A stretch of 64,000 bases of DNA from Poa pratensis (GCA_947311845.1 CAMZMU010000069.1:10233424-10297423); one strand, 5' to 3'. Shown: positions 43,183-53,492, counted from the stretch's first letter. The notes: generated by a model from the letters alone, not told the origin. Numbers and translations are program-made.

Positions 43183-45691
43183 TCAAGTCTTTGTTTTAGG
43201 TACCCATTGTGAAATGGGTCCTCTTTTGTTAGTCACAAGGGTCTTTGGAACCCAAATAGCATAGTGATAATCATCTCCATATGAAGTGCCAACATATTTA
43301 GCAAAAACACAACCATCTATAGATTTCATAAGAACATATGAAGGGTTGTATTTTCCCGCAAAGTCATTGTGAGTGGCATTGCCCCTTGTGGCATCACCAC
43401 TCGCAATGGTAGTCTCTTTTGCTTGTGCGGGCTTGGCATTCTTCTTGTTCGTGTTCTTCTTCTTCTTCTTGGCAACATAACCAAGACCCTCTTTCCCTAT
43501 GTGAGGCTTTTGCGCTTGCAAGAGCTCATAAAGAGGTTTCTCACCTTGAGGGCTAGAGGCCTTGGCAAGTTCATTCTTCAACCTAGCATTTTCCTCAATG
43601 ATATTTGCATGATCACAAGAGCAAGTAGAGGAGCTAGGTTCATCAATTTTAGTAGATTGTATTTGAAGTTGTTCAAAAGACTTGGTGAGAATAGAGTGTT
43701 CACTCTCCAAGGCCTTGTGAGCCTTGGTGAGCGACCCTAACTCATCGGCTAGTCTATTATGACCAACACCAAATACGACCTTTTGTTTCTCTAAAACATT
43801 GTATTTAGCAATAGCATGGTCACGTTCTTTAATGATCTTAGAAAGAGTTTCATTTTGAGATTCATCAAGATTCTCAAGCTTCTCCTCAAGAGAAACTCGA
43901 AGTTCATGCTCTTCCTCAATCGCCTCGGTAAGGGAAGCGATCTCATTAGCATATTCTCTTTCTAGTCTCCCCTTTTCTTTAAGGAGATCTTGTGCGATGC
44001 CATATTGACTCATAAGAATCTCAAGCCGAATCTTGCTTTCACCTTGCAAGTTAGTCATCAAGAAATCCAAAGCAACATTTTCTTCCTTAACTCTAAGACT
44101 CATAAATTCATGCATTTCATTCATAGTCTTAGGAGGAAGGGAAGGTGATACCTCGGAGAGCTTGGCCATGAGACACGTAGCGGATTTGGTGGTGACATTA
44201 TCATTGGGGGATTCAAAGAGAGAAGGGGTTGTCGATGAAGCAATGGCTAAAGCGGCCACTTCACTTGTGGTTGTTTCTTCTTCATCACTCTCATCCCCGG
44301 ACATATATTCCTCTCTCACCACCAACACCTTGGAAGGTAGCTTCTTGTTGGGATTGAACTTCTTGAAGTAAGGCTTCGTGGGAGAAGAACTTGACGCTTC
44401 CTTGCGAATGAGTCTTCCTCCATGTTCTTCACGGTTCTTGTAAGGGCATTGGCAACATAGTGGAATTGATCTTGACAATTGAAGCAAGTCTTCATTTTTG
44501 GGTTGCCTTCCTTGTAGCCTCTTGCTTTATGCTTTTTATCCACATAAGCTTTAGCTTTAGATGGATTTTTCCAAAAGTCCTTCGCCATGAGAGCCACATA
44601 ATCTCTATGAGCACCCTTGAGTTCCTCGGGTGCCAAGTAACTTCCCTCTTCATGATCTTGGTCTTCATCTAGTTCCACAACCTTGGCCTTCAAAGCAAGT
44701 GAGGAACTTTGGGCCATTCCAAGAGCTCGGGCACGAGAGTCTCTAGCAATTTGAGCTCGGACCTTGTAAGATTGCATCTCTTGCATGACTTCATTTGAGG
44801 TCAAGAGGTCATAGTTGTGCTTCCCTTGGAGACTATTCAAGTCGTTCTCTTCAAACGGCATGAGGGCATTCACATACTTCCTCTTGATGTAAGTATCATC
44901 CACATGTTTAGCACCAAGGTCTCTAAATGCGGTAGCAAGAGCCTTGAGCCTTTGATACATCTCCTCATGAGTTTCATCATCTTTCTTGTAGAAGCCTTCA
45001 ATTTGATTGCTCATGGCTTCATATCTATTTCTTCTCATGCTCTCATTTCCAACAAACACCTCCGTGAGATTGTTCCATGCTTCCTTGGCGGTGGTGCAAT
45101 CTTCAATGTGATGGATGTTCTTTTCACCCACGGCAACACGGATCACATCAAGAGCGGTGGAATTTAGTTGAGCTTCAACTTCTTCTTTCCTTGTCAAGTC
45201 ATTTTCATCCACCGGCTTGAATCCATCAACAATGATCTTCCAAAGACCTATGCAACCACTTTTCAAGTGAGATTTCATAGAAGATTGCCAACGGGTAAAG
45301 GAAGATGCATTAAGACTAGGTGGAGCTCCTCTTAAGTGAATAGGAGGATGAGGCACGGGTAGGTCGGGAGAGTATGCAAAAGGAACTCTAGCATGCTCTC
45401 CCTTCCCATTAGGTGTTTTAGGTGAGGATTCATTTTTATTTGAGTTCACCCCCGCTTTCTCTTCGACACTTACATCCGAGGGCTCTCCTTAGGAAGAGCC
45501 TCCTTAGGAGGAGCCTCCGGAGTTAGGGAGGAGTCGATACCCTTTGCCACCATGAGTTGCTCTAACATTTTGCGCAACTCTCCCATTTGAGTATCCATAG
45601 AGGACTTCAAGGAAGTGAAGTCCTCCACGGAAACAGAAGTGGGAACGATGGTGTCATCGGGTATCTCATTCCCATGTTCGTCGAGGGCCAT
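43183..45691 (-). pseudogene. copia gag, two single-base frameshifts
   Basis: It starts MALDEHGNEIPDD (ATG at 45689-45691). A one-base shift near 45478 leads to the frame with FTRWQSSMKSHL, the UBN2-type capsid region (CTTAKEAWNNLTEVF) and AHRDYVALMAKDFWK. The CCHC knuckle starts CFNCQDQFHYVAN, but a one-base shift near 44460 separates it from its last cysteine (CPYKNREEHGG). The C-terminal part is a long coiled coil (EIASLTEAIEEEHELRVSLE) with a Lys-rich block, ending WVPKTKT before TGA at 43183-43185. Gag would package the element's RNA. A 730-800-residue gag with a coiled coil fits SIRE-type elements. Confidence 0.88.
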
Positions 45692-45729
45692 ATTTCTCTT
45701 AGGCGGTTAAGCCCGAATAAAGAGCCGAG

Positions 45730-45742
45730 GCTCTGATACCAA
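45730..45742 (-). other. copia primer-binding site (initiator Met tRNA)
   Basis: On the minus strand TGGTATCAGAGCC begins two bases after the 5' LTR end (...TCCTTTCA-AT). This is the standard plant initiator methionine tRNA primer site. Confidence 0.93.
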
Positions 45743-45743
45743 T

Positions 45744-47050
45744 TGAAAGGATCGTATGGCCACCTAGAGGGGGGGGTGAATAGGTGCTACTCCAATTTTT
45801 AATTCTTTTTCGATTAAGGCTTGACTAAAAGGTAAATTCTCTAGATATGCAACTATGGTGAATTTACCTATATGACAAGTTAAGTCTAAACAAGATAAGA
45901 TACAAGTAGTAAATAACTAGAAAGGATTAACCGATAGGAAAGCACGCGGAGACAAGAATGTATTCCCGAGTTCCTCCTTTTTAGGGGAGTACGTCTCGTT
46001 GGAGGGGTGTGAGCTTCAAACTCAAGATGCCACAAAAGGCTTCACCCTATTCTCCGATGAACCTCGCACAAAAGCTCGGTCCACCTTTCTTTATCGGAAT
46101 CCTCCAAAGCGGAATCCGGAGCACAAAAGCTCGTTACAACAACTTGAGGCTCAACCCACAAAAGGATTGGGGGCTCTCAATCACCAACAACACCTGCTAC
46201 ACAAAAGTAACAAGCAAGTGAGAACAACAAGATGCCTAGGTTTTCCTAGTGGAAACCCTAGGCTCGAATCCCTCAAGTGAATGAAGGGGAAATGAAGAAC
46301 GCTTTGGTGAAGTAGTAGATCCGGGCCTTCTCCTTCAATCCTCCAAAGATCAACGAGTTTGGGTGGAGGGATTGGGAGATCTAGTGATTCTTGAGCTTGC
46401 AACAATGGTGTACTTCAGATCTGGGCGAGCTCAAGAGCTGGAGGTAGGTGGAGGGGTACCCCTCCAGAAAACTAGCCGTTTTTCTGTCCACTAAGTCCGG
46501 AGACTCCGGTCAGGGAGACCGAAAACTCCGGACTGAGCGGAAACTCCGGACATGATTTAGCAGCAGCTTCTGCGTAGCTCATCTTCTCAGCAGGCCGGAA
46601 ACTCCGGTCAGGGAGGCCGGAAACTCCGGTATGGCCGGAAACTCCGGACCTACTCCGGGGTGACTCCGGGCCCCATACCGCACGCGCCGTCGTGGAATTT
46701 CTTCGATTCAAAAATCTTGTCTGGTGCGGAGACTCCGGACCGCTGGACCGGAAACTCCGGCCGGTGCGGAAACTCCGGTATTACTCCGGGGTAACTCCGC
46801 ACCCCATACAGCAGCTGCCGTCCTGAGTAGCATTTGCTCCAGTGTTTCGAATTGGCCGGAGACTCCGGTCAAGTAGCCCGGAGACTCCGGACTGGACTGG
46901 CAAATGTAAGCTTCTTTTTCTTGTCTGGTTGTTTCGATGCAAAGTGTAATTGTATCATTTCATTCCTGCACCACTTAACATTATATTAAATAATTCCTAC
47001 TGTTGTCATCTAACACACAAAACATAGGGGACATAAAATATGTCCTTTCA
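45744..47050 (-). repeat. copia 5' LTR, TATA box deleted
   Basis: 1307-bp partner of 35180-36482 and the promoter-bearing LTR on the minus strand. At 46450-46465 it reads ggaggggtacccctcc, whereas the 3' LTR has six more bases that complete the TATA box. The motif array at 46495-46890 is conserved. Confidence 0.95.
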
Positions 47051-47055
47051 ACAAC
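47051..47055. repeat. right target-site duplication of copia element
   Basis: acaac, exact copy of 35175-35179. Confidence 0.92.
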
Positions 47056-48113
47056 TTCAGATTTTTGCTTTGGGATAAAAATTGACTCGGAATCAGGTGA
47101 GGTTTGATTGAAGGGATCCTTAGGTGATTCAAGGATATCCCGGGTGGGACTGCATCCCTAGACGACCCCAGTTTTGACAGGATATCCGCAGCTTCATTCT
47201 CCAGCCGGGGTATGTGCTTGTACTCGCAACCTTCAAAAAATCCTGAAATTTTCTGGACATGAAATCGATATAGTGCCATATTGGCATCAAGGGCATCCCA
47301 ATTTCCAGAAGATTGCTGCACCACTAAATCTGAATCACCAAAACATTCTATCCGGCGGATGCCGATGTCCTTAGCCACATTAAGCCCATGGATCAGTGCC
47401 TCATATTCGGCCACATTGTTTGATGCTGAGAAATGTATCTGCAACACATATCGCAACTGATCTTGCTTCGGTGATGTGAGTACTATCCCAGCACCTAGTC
47501 CGATTTTGGTTTTGGAGCCATCAAAATGCAACTTCCAGTAATTGTAATCTGGTCTGGGTGGCTCATACTGCATCTCGGCCCAGTCACAAAGGAAATCCGA
47601 TAAAGCCTGAGACTTGATAGCATCTCTTCTTTCATAATGCGGGGTGTAAGGAGACACTTCTATTGCCCATTTGGCAACTCGGCCAGTTGCATCTTTGCAC
47701 CCAATGATTTCCGAGATTGGGGCTTCGCATACTACGGTGATCGGGTGCTCCTGGAAGTAATGTTTCAACTTCTTGGCCGCCAGGTATACACCATATGTCA
47801 TCTTCTGGTAGTGAGGATAATTCTGCTTTGAGGTTGAGATCACCTCACTTAAATAGTACACCGGTCTCTGCACGGATTTACCCTGCTCTTCTCGCTCTAC
47901 CACTATCACCACACTTACGACCCGGTTAGTGGCCGCAATGTAAAGTAGCATTGGCTCATTCGGCACAGGTGATGCCAGAATTGGTGTAGTGGACAACATC
48001 TTTTTTAATTCATTGAAAGCCGAGTCTGCCTGCGGAGTCCACGTGAACCCGGTGCTCTTTTTCATCAATTGATACAAGGGTAAGGCTTTTTCTCCTAGCC
48101 GACTTACAAACAT
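47051..48113 (-). pseudogene. gypsy dual RNase H region of pol, truncated by the copia insertion
   Basis: The frame begins FVSRLGEKALPLYQLMKK, continues through the connection and ancestral gypsy RNase H (FTWTPQADSAFNELK, YYLSEVI, YPHYQKMTYGVYLAAKKL), and then a second RNase H with WKLHFDGSKTKIGLGAGIVL, ASNNVAEYEALIHGL and FGDSDLVVQQ. Two RNase H domains in tandem identify the Tat lineage. The frame runs into the copia LTR at 47050, so the protein is cut here. A deletion plus frame change near 48113-48140 separates it from RT: the residues expected between MKLPK and FVSRLG are missing and stops appear. Confidence 0.88.
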
Positions 48114-48139
48114 TTAGGCAATTTCATGTTTTCTATGGC

Positions 48140-48934
48140 TCAGATCTTAGCCGGATTTACTTCAATACCTCGGCTCGATACAAGGAAGCCGAGTAACTTC
48201 CCAGCCGGGACACCAAAGGTGCATTTATCCGGATTCAATTTTAACCGATACTTTCTCAAGTTCACAAATGTTTCCTCGAGATCCTCGAGGAGAGTGCGTT
48301 TTTCTTTAGTTTTGATAACAATATCATCGACATACACTTGCACATTTTTGCCCATTTGAGAATGTAAGCATTTCTGCATACATCTCTGATAAGTTGCACC
48401 GGCATTTCGCAAACCGAAACACATGACACGATAGCAATACGCCCCATACGGGGTAATAAAAGCAGTCTTTATTTGATCTTTGGGGTTCAGTGGTATCTGG
48501 TGAAAACCAGAGTACGCATCGATAAAAGACAACAACTCACACCTAGCAGTAGAATCAATCACTTGATCAATCCGAGGTAAAGGAAAGGGATCCTTCGGGC
48601 ACGCCTTGTTCAGGTTGGTGAAGTCGATGCACATACGCCACACCTTGACCACCGCTGGTTCGTCCTTCTTCTTCTCTACCAGAACCGGATTGGATATCCA
48701 GTCTGGATGCAGCACCTCCATAATGAATCCGGCTGCAAGTAGCTTAGCCAGCTCATCAAGCACCACTTTTCTTCGATCGTCTGAAAGACGCCGAGTCGGT
48801 TGCCTCACCGGCTTCACATCCGGCCTGACAAATAAACAGTGCTCTGCCAACTCACTCGGAACACCAGGCAGGTCCTTAGCCGACCATGCGAAGATATCCC
48901 GATTCTCACGGAGGAAGTGACAGAGCGCGCTTTC
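48140..48934 (-). pseudogene. gypsy reverse transcriptase
   Basis: In frame with gag but after a TAG (48935-48937). Motifs are RDIFAWSAKDLPG, MCIDFTNLNKACPKD, SFIDAYSGFHQIPL, CFGLRNAGATYQR and the catalytic VYVDDIVIK. It ends at a TGA (48140-48142) where an arginine CGA is expected, a change typical of methyl-CpG decay. The enzyme copies the element's RNA. This copy is disabled by the flanking stops. Confidence 0.92.
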
Positions 48935-51900
48935 CTATTTCTCGCCCAACCCAGCACCAATGATGGCCATGCGCTCCGGATTCTCCGGGTCAATGGGGAT
49001 CCTCTTTGTCTCCTTGGGCACCTCAAAGGTTGCACCTGCATCCGGATTGGTCATGGCCAGGACGCCGAGCTGAGCTGACTTCGCCATCGCTACTACTTCA
49101 TGCATCTTGCTCTTCTCAGCTTGGATCACCAACGACTCGGCTAAGGTGGAACCAACCGTAGCACATTGTATGGCCTTCTTGTAATCTCCCGCAACGGTGA
49201 TGATTCCATTCGGGCCAGGCATCTTCATTTTGAGGTAAGCAATATGAGTGGAAATCATGAACTTGGCTAATGCCGGTCTGCCGAGTAGAGCATGGTATGG
49301 GCTCTCCAAGTCTACCACCTCGAATTCTAGACTCTCAAGTCTGTGATTGTCCTTGGTACCAAATAGCACATCTACCCATATCTTACCCATTGGGGAACAA
49401 GACACCCCGGGTACTATACCATGGAAGGTACAACTGCTCTGCTGCAACTGATTCGGCGAATAACCCAATTTGACCATTGTGTCCCGATACATGATGTTGA
49501 TAGCGCTGCCATTGTCAACCAAGACTCGAGTGAATTTTACATTAATCTTTGGTCCAACCAAAGTCGGATCCACCACCAGCGCGTAGTTTCCTAGGCTTGG
49601 CATAACCCTGGGATTATCAGCCCTGCTCCAAGTGATCTCCTGCTCGGACCAGTTCAGGTATTTTGGTACTGCTGGTGTGACTGCATTCACCTCCTTCGCC
49701 CTTCGCAGCTGACTTTTCTTGTCAGTTGGCTCGGTCACAAAAATCACATAACTTTGATGAGCCTCCTTGTAATCATTTCCGGGGTATCCACCTTGCCGAC
49801 TCGGACCAGCATTGTTGTTGCCTCCCATATTTACCAGGTTAACCGGTTTTGTGGCTGCTGGCCTTGGAGCTCCTTCGTTCACCGGGGTTGCATTGGCTCC
49901 GGATAAAGGCGTATTTGGCCTGAAATTCGGTCTAGGAGCACCCCTCTGAGGTGGCCCTCTCTGCCCTTCCGCCTGGATGCGATGATGCCAGCTACAATTC
50001 CGAGTTGAATGATTGGCTGGCTTGCGTGGGTCTGTCGTGTGATAACGGCAAGGCCCATCAATCATTGCCTCAAAAGTTAGAGGTGGACTCGGTCCATCCC
50101 ACACTTTCTTTACCCAGGCACCTTGATTCGGCCTCCAAGCTGGACCCTCATTTTTTGGTCTCTGGCTATCAGGATGATCCATATTTACTGCTGCAACCTG
50201 GTCTGAGCCGTATCTGTAATCCGGATCTCTCCTTTTATAACCGAACTCATGTCGGTCACTGGGCCTCAATGGTCCAGTTCGGTTATTAACCGGTTGCCTC
50301 CTGCTTGTTCCCACCACGTCCAACGCTGGCTGCGTCGGATCGCCAAGAGCATATGTATCTGCTATCCGGATCATTTCCGCTAGGGTCTTTGGCATATCCC
50401 TCTGGAGCTTCTGCCAAAGCGGGGTGCCATGTCGGCAACCCTGCGCAAACCAAGAAATGGCCTGCTCCTCCACGACACCTTCACAAGAATTGCGAATGTT
50501 GCTCCACCGAGTCAAAAATTCTCGGTCTGTCTCCCGCTCTTCTTTCCTGCACGCAGACAAGAGCTGAGGTCGGTTTGGCCTCTTGTAAGTGCTGGAGAAG
50601 TTGCTGTAAAACGCCTGCTCCAAATCCATCCAAGAGTTGATACTACCCTCTGGTAAGTTATTCAGCCAAATCCGGGCTGGCCCTTCCAACATATGCGGGA
50701 GATACCGGACCGCCCATCGGCGATTGCCCCCCGCAATGTGCACCGAGGATACATAGTCTATCAGCCAATCCTGCGGCTTGGTGCTGCCGTTATACGGCTT
50801 TGTGATTCGGCCAAGCTGAAACAACGGCACATTTGGCTCGTTCATGATCCTAGGTCCAAAGCACGGAGGACCTGGTGGGCCTTGCTCTTCCAGCCTCTCG
50901 GACTGGTAAATCCTATCCAACCTGAGACGCTGATCATCCGGAGCCAACGTCCGAGGTCCCAGTCTGGATGCAAGTGCATTGTCATACGTTTGGTATCCGG
51001 CTCGCGCCATAGCCGAATTACCATCATCATAACGGTAGCCCGCCTGGCCACCACCTTGCTGCTGCGCTTGCATCATCACTTGCGGCTCCTGCCGGGGTTG
51101 ATTCTGCCCCGGAGGATGAGGTGGTTGACCTCGGCCAGCCGAATTACCCCTTCCGGCTCCCGGATTGCCTTGTCCGCCATTGTTTCTGCTCTGGCCACCT
51201 CTCCCTTGGGCAGCTAGCTGTTTGCCGGCATACTCAGCATCATAGGCCTGCAGCTGTTTGCTCTTGTCCGAGTTCACACTTTGAGCCCGGTCAACTCCGA
51301 CATGCGGGGATGACGCTTGCCCCTTGGACCTCTGGCTAACCGCCTTAGCCGACACTACTACCCGAGAACCACCAGCATCCGGATTAGCCTTCCGGTAAGC
51401 CTCATTCTGCCGGTAACACACATCTACCAGCTCATTGACCCTCTCTGCCTGCTTGCGCCAAGCATCCCCGGTTAGTGTGGTCAACTCGGCTCGCGCTGCC
51501 GCTGCAGCCCTAAGATTCTTAGCCAGGGAGCTATACACCGGCTTGCCTGTACCCGATCTATGACTAGTAGCCTTACTTGAGCTCGATCTTGCGGCTCTAG
51601 CTAACTCATCATTGAGGTCCTTACCCCTGTTGCGCAAATCTACTCTCTTGCGCGGGTGAGGCGCTACCGGAGTGAAACCATCGGTAATACCATTGGCAGC
51701 TTTATACTCTCTCAGGTCTCTATCAAATGCTTGCCTAGACTCTACCACTAACCGGGCTCCCCTTTGCAACCTCAGGCGCTCTGCCTCTAGCTGAGCTATA
51801 GTAAGCTCTACATTTGCCCCAGGTGCCACTGGCCGAGCTAACTTTTCCAGGACATCCTCCAAGGGAGCCTCCCTACTTGACATACCAAGTGGACCAACCG

Positions 51901-52375
51901 GATCTGGTTTCTCCTTTGGGAACTTGGCCGTCCGAGTTGGCTTGTCAACCGGATCGGTTGGCGTGATCAGCTCCTCGGGCACGCCAATGCCGGCATCTCC
52001 TTTGCCTGCTCCAGCATTTGGTCCGGTCATCATCACCTCCACGCTACTCTCGGGGCGAGCGCTACGCTGTCCGAGAGCTGCGCGGAAAGAAGGAGGGTCC
52101 TCGGCCACGAGCACCTGCGCCGGGTACTCGCGAACAGCCTCAACAGCAACATAGGTGACGAAGCTACCGAGCATCATCAGGAAGCCATGCTCGGGGAAAG
52201 GCTTGCCGGCGAAACACCCCGCATTATCGCTGACGAAGGTGAACTCGCCGATCTTGGCGATAAGACCAGAAAGCACACGCTCGCCTGAGCCCGTCCGGAT
52301 GTAAACTCCCTCCAACGCCTCAATCTGCCCCACGGTGGGCGCCAACTGTCGTGGTGGGATCACGGCAGATGCCAT
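48935..52375 (-). CDS. gypsy gag and aspartic protease
   Basis: The frame is open from inside the 5' LTR. The first good ATG (52373-52375, MASAVIPPRQLAP) lies 26 bp inside the LTR, so the primer-binding site would be translated. A long Pro/Gly/Gln-rich N-terminal half is followed by the capsid core (RYLPHMLEGPARIWLNNLP, MDLEQAFYSNF, EERETDREFLTRW). There is no obvious CCHC knuckle. The protease active site is VLVDNGSAINIMY. The frame ends at TAG 48935-48937. The same frame continues directly into RT, so the TAG is probably a C-to-T change of a glutamine codon in one gag-pol frame. Confidence 0.87.
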   Translation of the reverse strand: MASAVIPPRQLAPTVGQIEALEGVYIRTGSGERVLSGLIAKIGEFTFVSDNAGCFAGKPFPEHGFLMMLGSFVTYVAVEAVREYPAQVLVAEDPPSFRAALGQRSARPESSVEVMMTGPNAGAGKGDAGIGVPEELITPTDPVDKPTRTAKFPKEKPDPVGPLGMSSREAPLEDVLEKLARPVAPGANVELTIAQLEAERLRLQRGARLVVESRQAFDRDLREYKAANGITDGFTPVAPHPRKRVDLRNRGKDLNDELARAARSSSSKATSHRSGTGKPVYSSLAKNLRAAAAARAELTTLTGDAWRKQAERVNELVDVCYRQNEAYRKANPDAGGSRVVVSAKAVSQRSKGQASSPHVGVDRAQSVNSDKSKQLQAYDAEYAGKQLAAQGRGGQSRNNGGQGNPGAGRGNSAGRGQPPHPPGQNQPRQEPQVMMQAQQQGGGQAGYRYDDGNSAMARAGYQTYDNALASRLGPRTLAPDDQRLRLDRIYQSERLEEQGPPGPPCFGPRIMNEPNVPLFQLGRITKPYNGSTKPQDWLIDYVSSVHIAGGNRRWAVRYLPHMLEGPARIWLNNLPEGSINSWMDLEQAFYSNFSSTYKRPNRPQLLSACRKEERETDREFLTRWSNIRNSCEGVVEEQAISWFAQGCRHGTPLWQKLQRDMPKTLAEMIRIADTYALGDPTQPALDVVGTSRRQPVNNRTGPLRPSDRHEFGYKRRDPDYRYGSDQVAAVNMDHPDSQRPKNEGPAWRPNQGAWVKKVWDGPSPPLTFEAMIDGPCRYHTTDPRKPANHSTRNCSWHHRIQAEGQRGPPQRGAPRPNFRPNTPLSGANATPVNEGAPRPAATKPVNLVNMGGNNNAGPSRQGGYPGNDYKEAHQSYVIFVTEPTDKKSQLRRAKEVNAVTPAVPKYLNWSEQEITWSRADNPRVMPSLGNYALVVDPTLVGPKINVKFTRVLVDNGSAINIMYRDTMVKLGYSPNQLQQSSCTFHGIVPGVSCSPMGKIWVDVLFGTKDNHRLESLEFEVVDLESPYHALLGRPALAKFMISTHIAYLKMKMPGPNGIITVAGDYKKAIQCATVGSTLAESLVIQAEKSKMHEVVAMAKSAQLGVLAMTNPDAGATFEVPKETKRIPIDPENPERMAIIGAGLGEK
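52327..52344 (-). other. gypsy primer-binding site
   Basis: On the minus strand TGGCGCCCACCGTGGGGC starts two bases after the LTR end (CACGACA-GT). Position and TGG start fit a tRNA primer site. I do not assign the tRNA. Confidence 0.65.
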
Positions 52376-53308
52376 AGGTATGGCTAAGATGGGGCCGAGC
52401 ATGCGTTGGGGGATCCGGGGAGGGTTTATGCACTCAAGAAGTGCACAAGCAAGAACACGCAAGAAACCGCAAGAACATGAACAAGAAACCAAGAACACAA
52501 AGCACACCACGATGTACCCTGCTTCGGGGCCCTCTTGTGGAGGTAACACCCCTACTACAGCACTAGCCTACTCTCTTTATATCTCAATGGTGACAAGTAC
52601 AGTCGCTCCTCGAGCTGTATGAAACAACAATGGTGAGAGCTCACGATGAAGAAGAAGCTACCAAGGGGGGAAAATGAGCTCTGGGGTTCGTCTCCTCGCA
52701 CTGGAGGATGTGCTGGTCTACTTATACACTAACCGGATTACCTTTTTGCCCCTGGCCGGAGATGATAATGGCATGGACAAGAGGAACAGGACAAGCCCTG
52801 GCTACTGTCACTCAGTCCAGCTCATCGTCAGTTCAACGGCAGGTCTATCTTTTCCTCTTTGAGCTTAAGCCGGCGTAGCCCATCAGAGCCTAGGCCACCG
52901 CCCTTTCCCGAATTAGCCAAGTCAGCGCCTAGGGCCTTGTGACCCGGAAAACCCGTGGCTCGACCTGGCTGTCTTCCGAGCCTCGGGCAGGAGGCCTGCA
53001 GGACTCGTGAACTTACTGACATTACTCGGTCTTTGTGCATTATCCGACATCACAGGTAAGCCGGATTCTTCCAGCCAACCCGGCTAGTTGAGCCGGATCT
53101 CTTCCAGGCAACCCGGCTAGTTGAGCCGGATCTCTTCCTCTGATCCGGCTAGACTTTGCCTGATCCCCTCTGGCGTCTCCCTGTACCTAAACAAGAGTGA
53201 GTACTAACCGACTCTCTCAACCGATCCGGTAGAAGAGATTCGGCTCGAGTGACCCGGCTTGAGTTTCCTTTCCTCCTCTATGCCCTACCCGGGGGCATTC
53301 CCCCGACA
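52347..53308 (-). repeat. gypsy 5' LTR (promoter side)
   Basis: 962 bp partner of 27194-28147. It is the upstream LTR on the coding strand and abuts the primer-binding site at 52344. The gag reading frame appears to begin inside it (ATG at 52373-52375). Confidence 0.95.
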
Positions 53309-53313
53309 CAACC
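53309..53313. repeat. right target-site duplication of gypsy element
   Basis: caacc, exact copy of 27189-27193. Confidence 0.92.
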
Positions 53314-53320
53314 CCAATCC

Positions 53321-53492
53321 CCAACCTCGAGCCTACTGCCTGCCGCGGCGTCATCGACCAGGCCGTACTTGCCCTCGTCCCCTCTCGCCCATCGTGACCG
53401 CTGGTAGCCTCCCAGATCTAATTGCGGGCCGCCGCGGCCGAGGTAGCCTCCACACCGGTTGTCACAAATAAGCTCTCGACAACAAGTTTTCA
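53321..53492. repeat. right arm of the inverted repeat split by the gypsy element
   Basis: Inverted partner of 26637-26804. It starts 8 bp outside the gypsy target duplication, so the retrotransposon landed at the inner edge of this arm. Confidence 0.75.

Larger units (their letters stand above)
35180..47050 (-). mobile_element. Ty1/copia retrotransposon, SIRE type, nested in the gypsy element
   Basis: An 11,871-bp element on the minus strand with LTRs of 1303 and 1307 bp that begin TGAAAGGATC and end TCCTTTCA. The target duplication is acaac. On the coding strand the order is 5' LTR, initiator-Met tRNA primer site, gag, pol (protease, integrase, RT, RNase H), then a spliced extra ORF, PPT and 3' LTR. 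An extra ORF after pol together with a long gag with a coiled coil fits the SIRE/Maximus lineage. LTR differences by eye are about nine substitutions plus three indels, so it is young. It must postdate the gypsy insertion it interrupts. Confidence 0.95.
27194..53308 (-). mobile_element. Ty3/gypsy retrotransposon, Tat lineage, with nested copia
   Basis: Two LTRs (27194-28147 and 52347-53308) beginning TG and ending CA are flanked by the exact 5-bp target duplication caacc (27189-27193 and 53309-53313), so this is one complete insertion. The coding strand is minus: gag, aspartic protease, RT, RNase H, a second RNase H, then integrase. The double RNase H, the large size (about 14.2 kb without the nested copia) and the oppositely oriented extra gene between integrase and the 3' LTR all mark the Tat lineage. 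LTR differences seen by eye are about six substitutions and several small indels, so the insertion is young. A copia element of 11,871 bp is inserted between RNase H and integrase. Confidence 0.95.

Noticed and set aside
48140..48142. TGA at the end of RT considered as a programmed stop
   Set aside because: A CGA arginine fits the family context, and the adjacent sequence has a deletion and further stops, so ordinary decay explains it.
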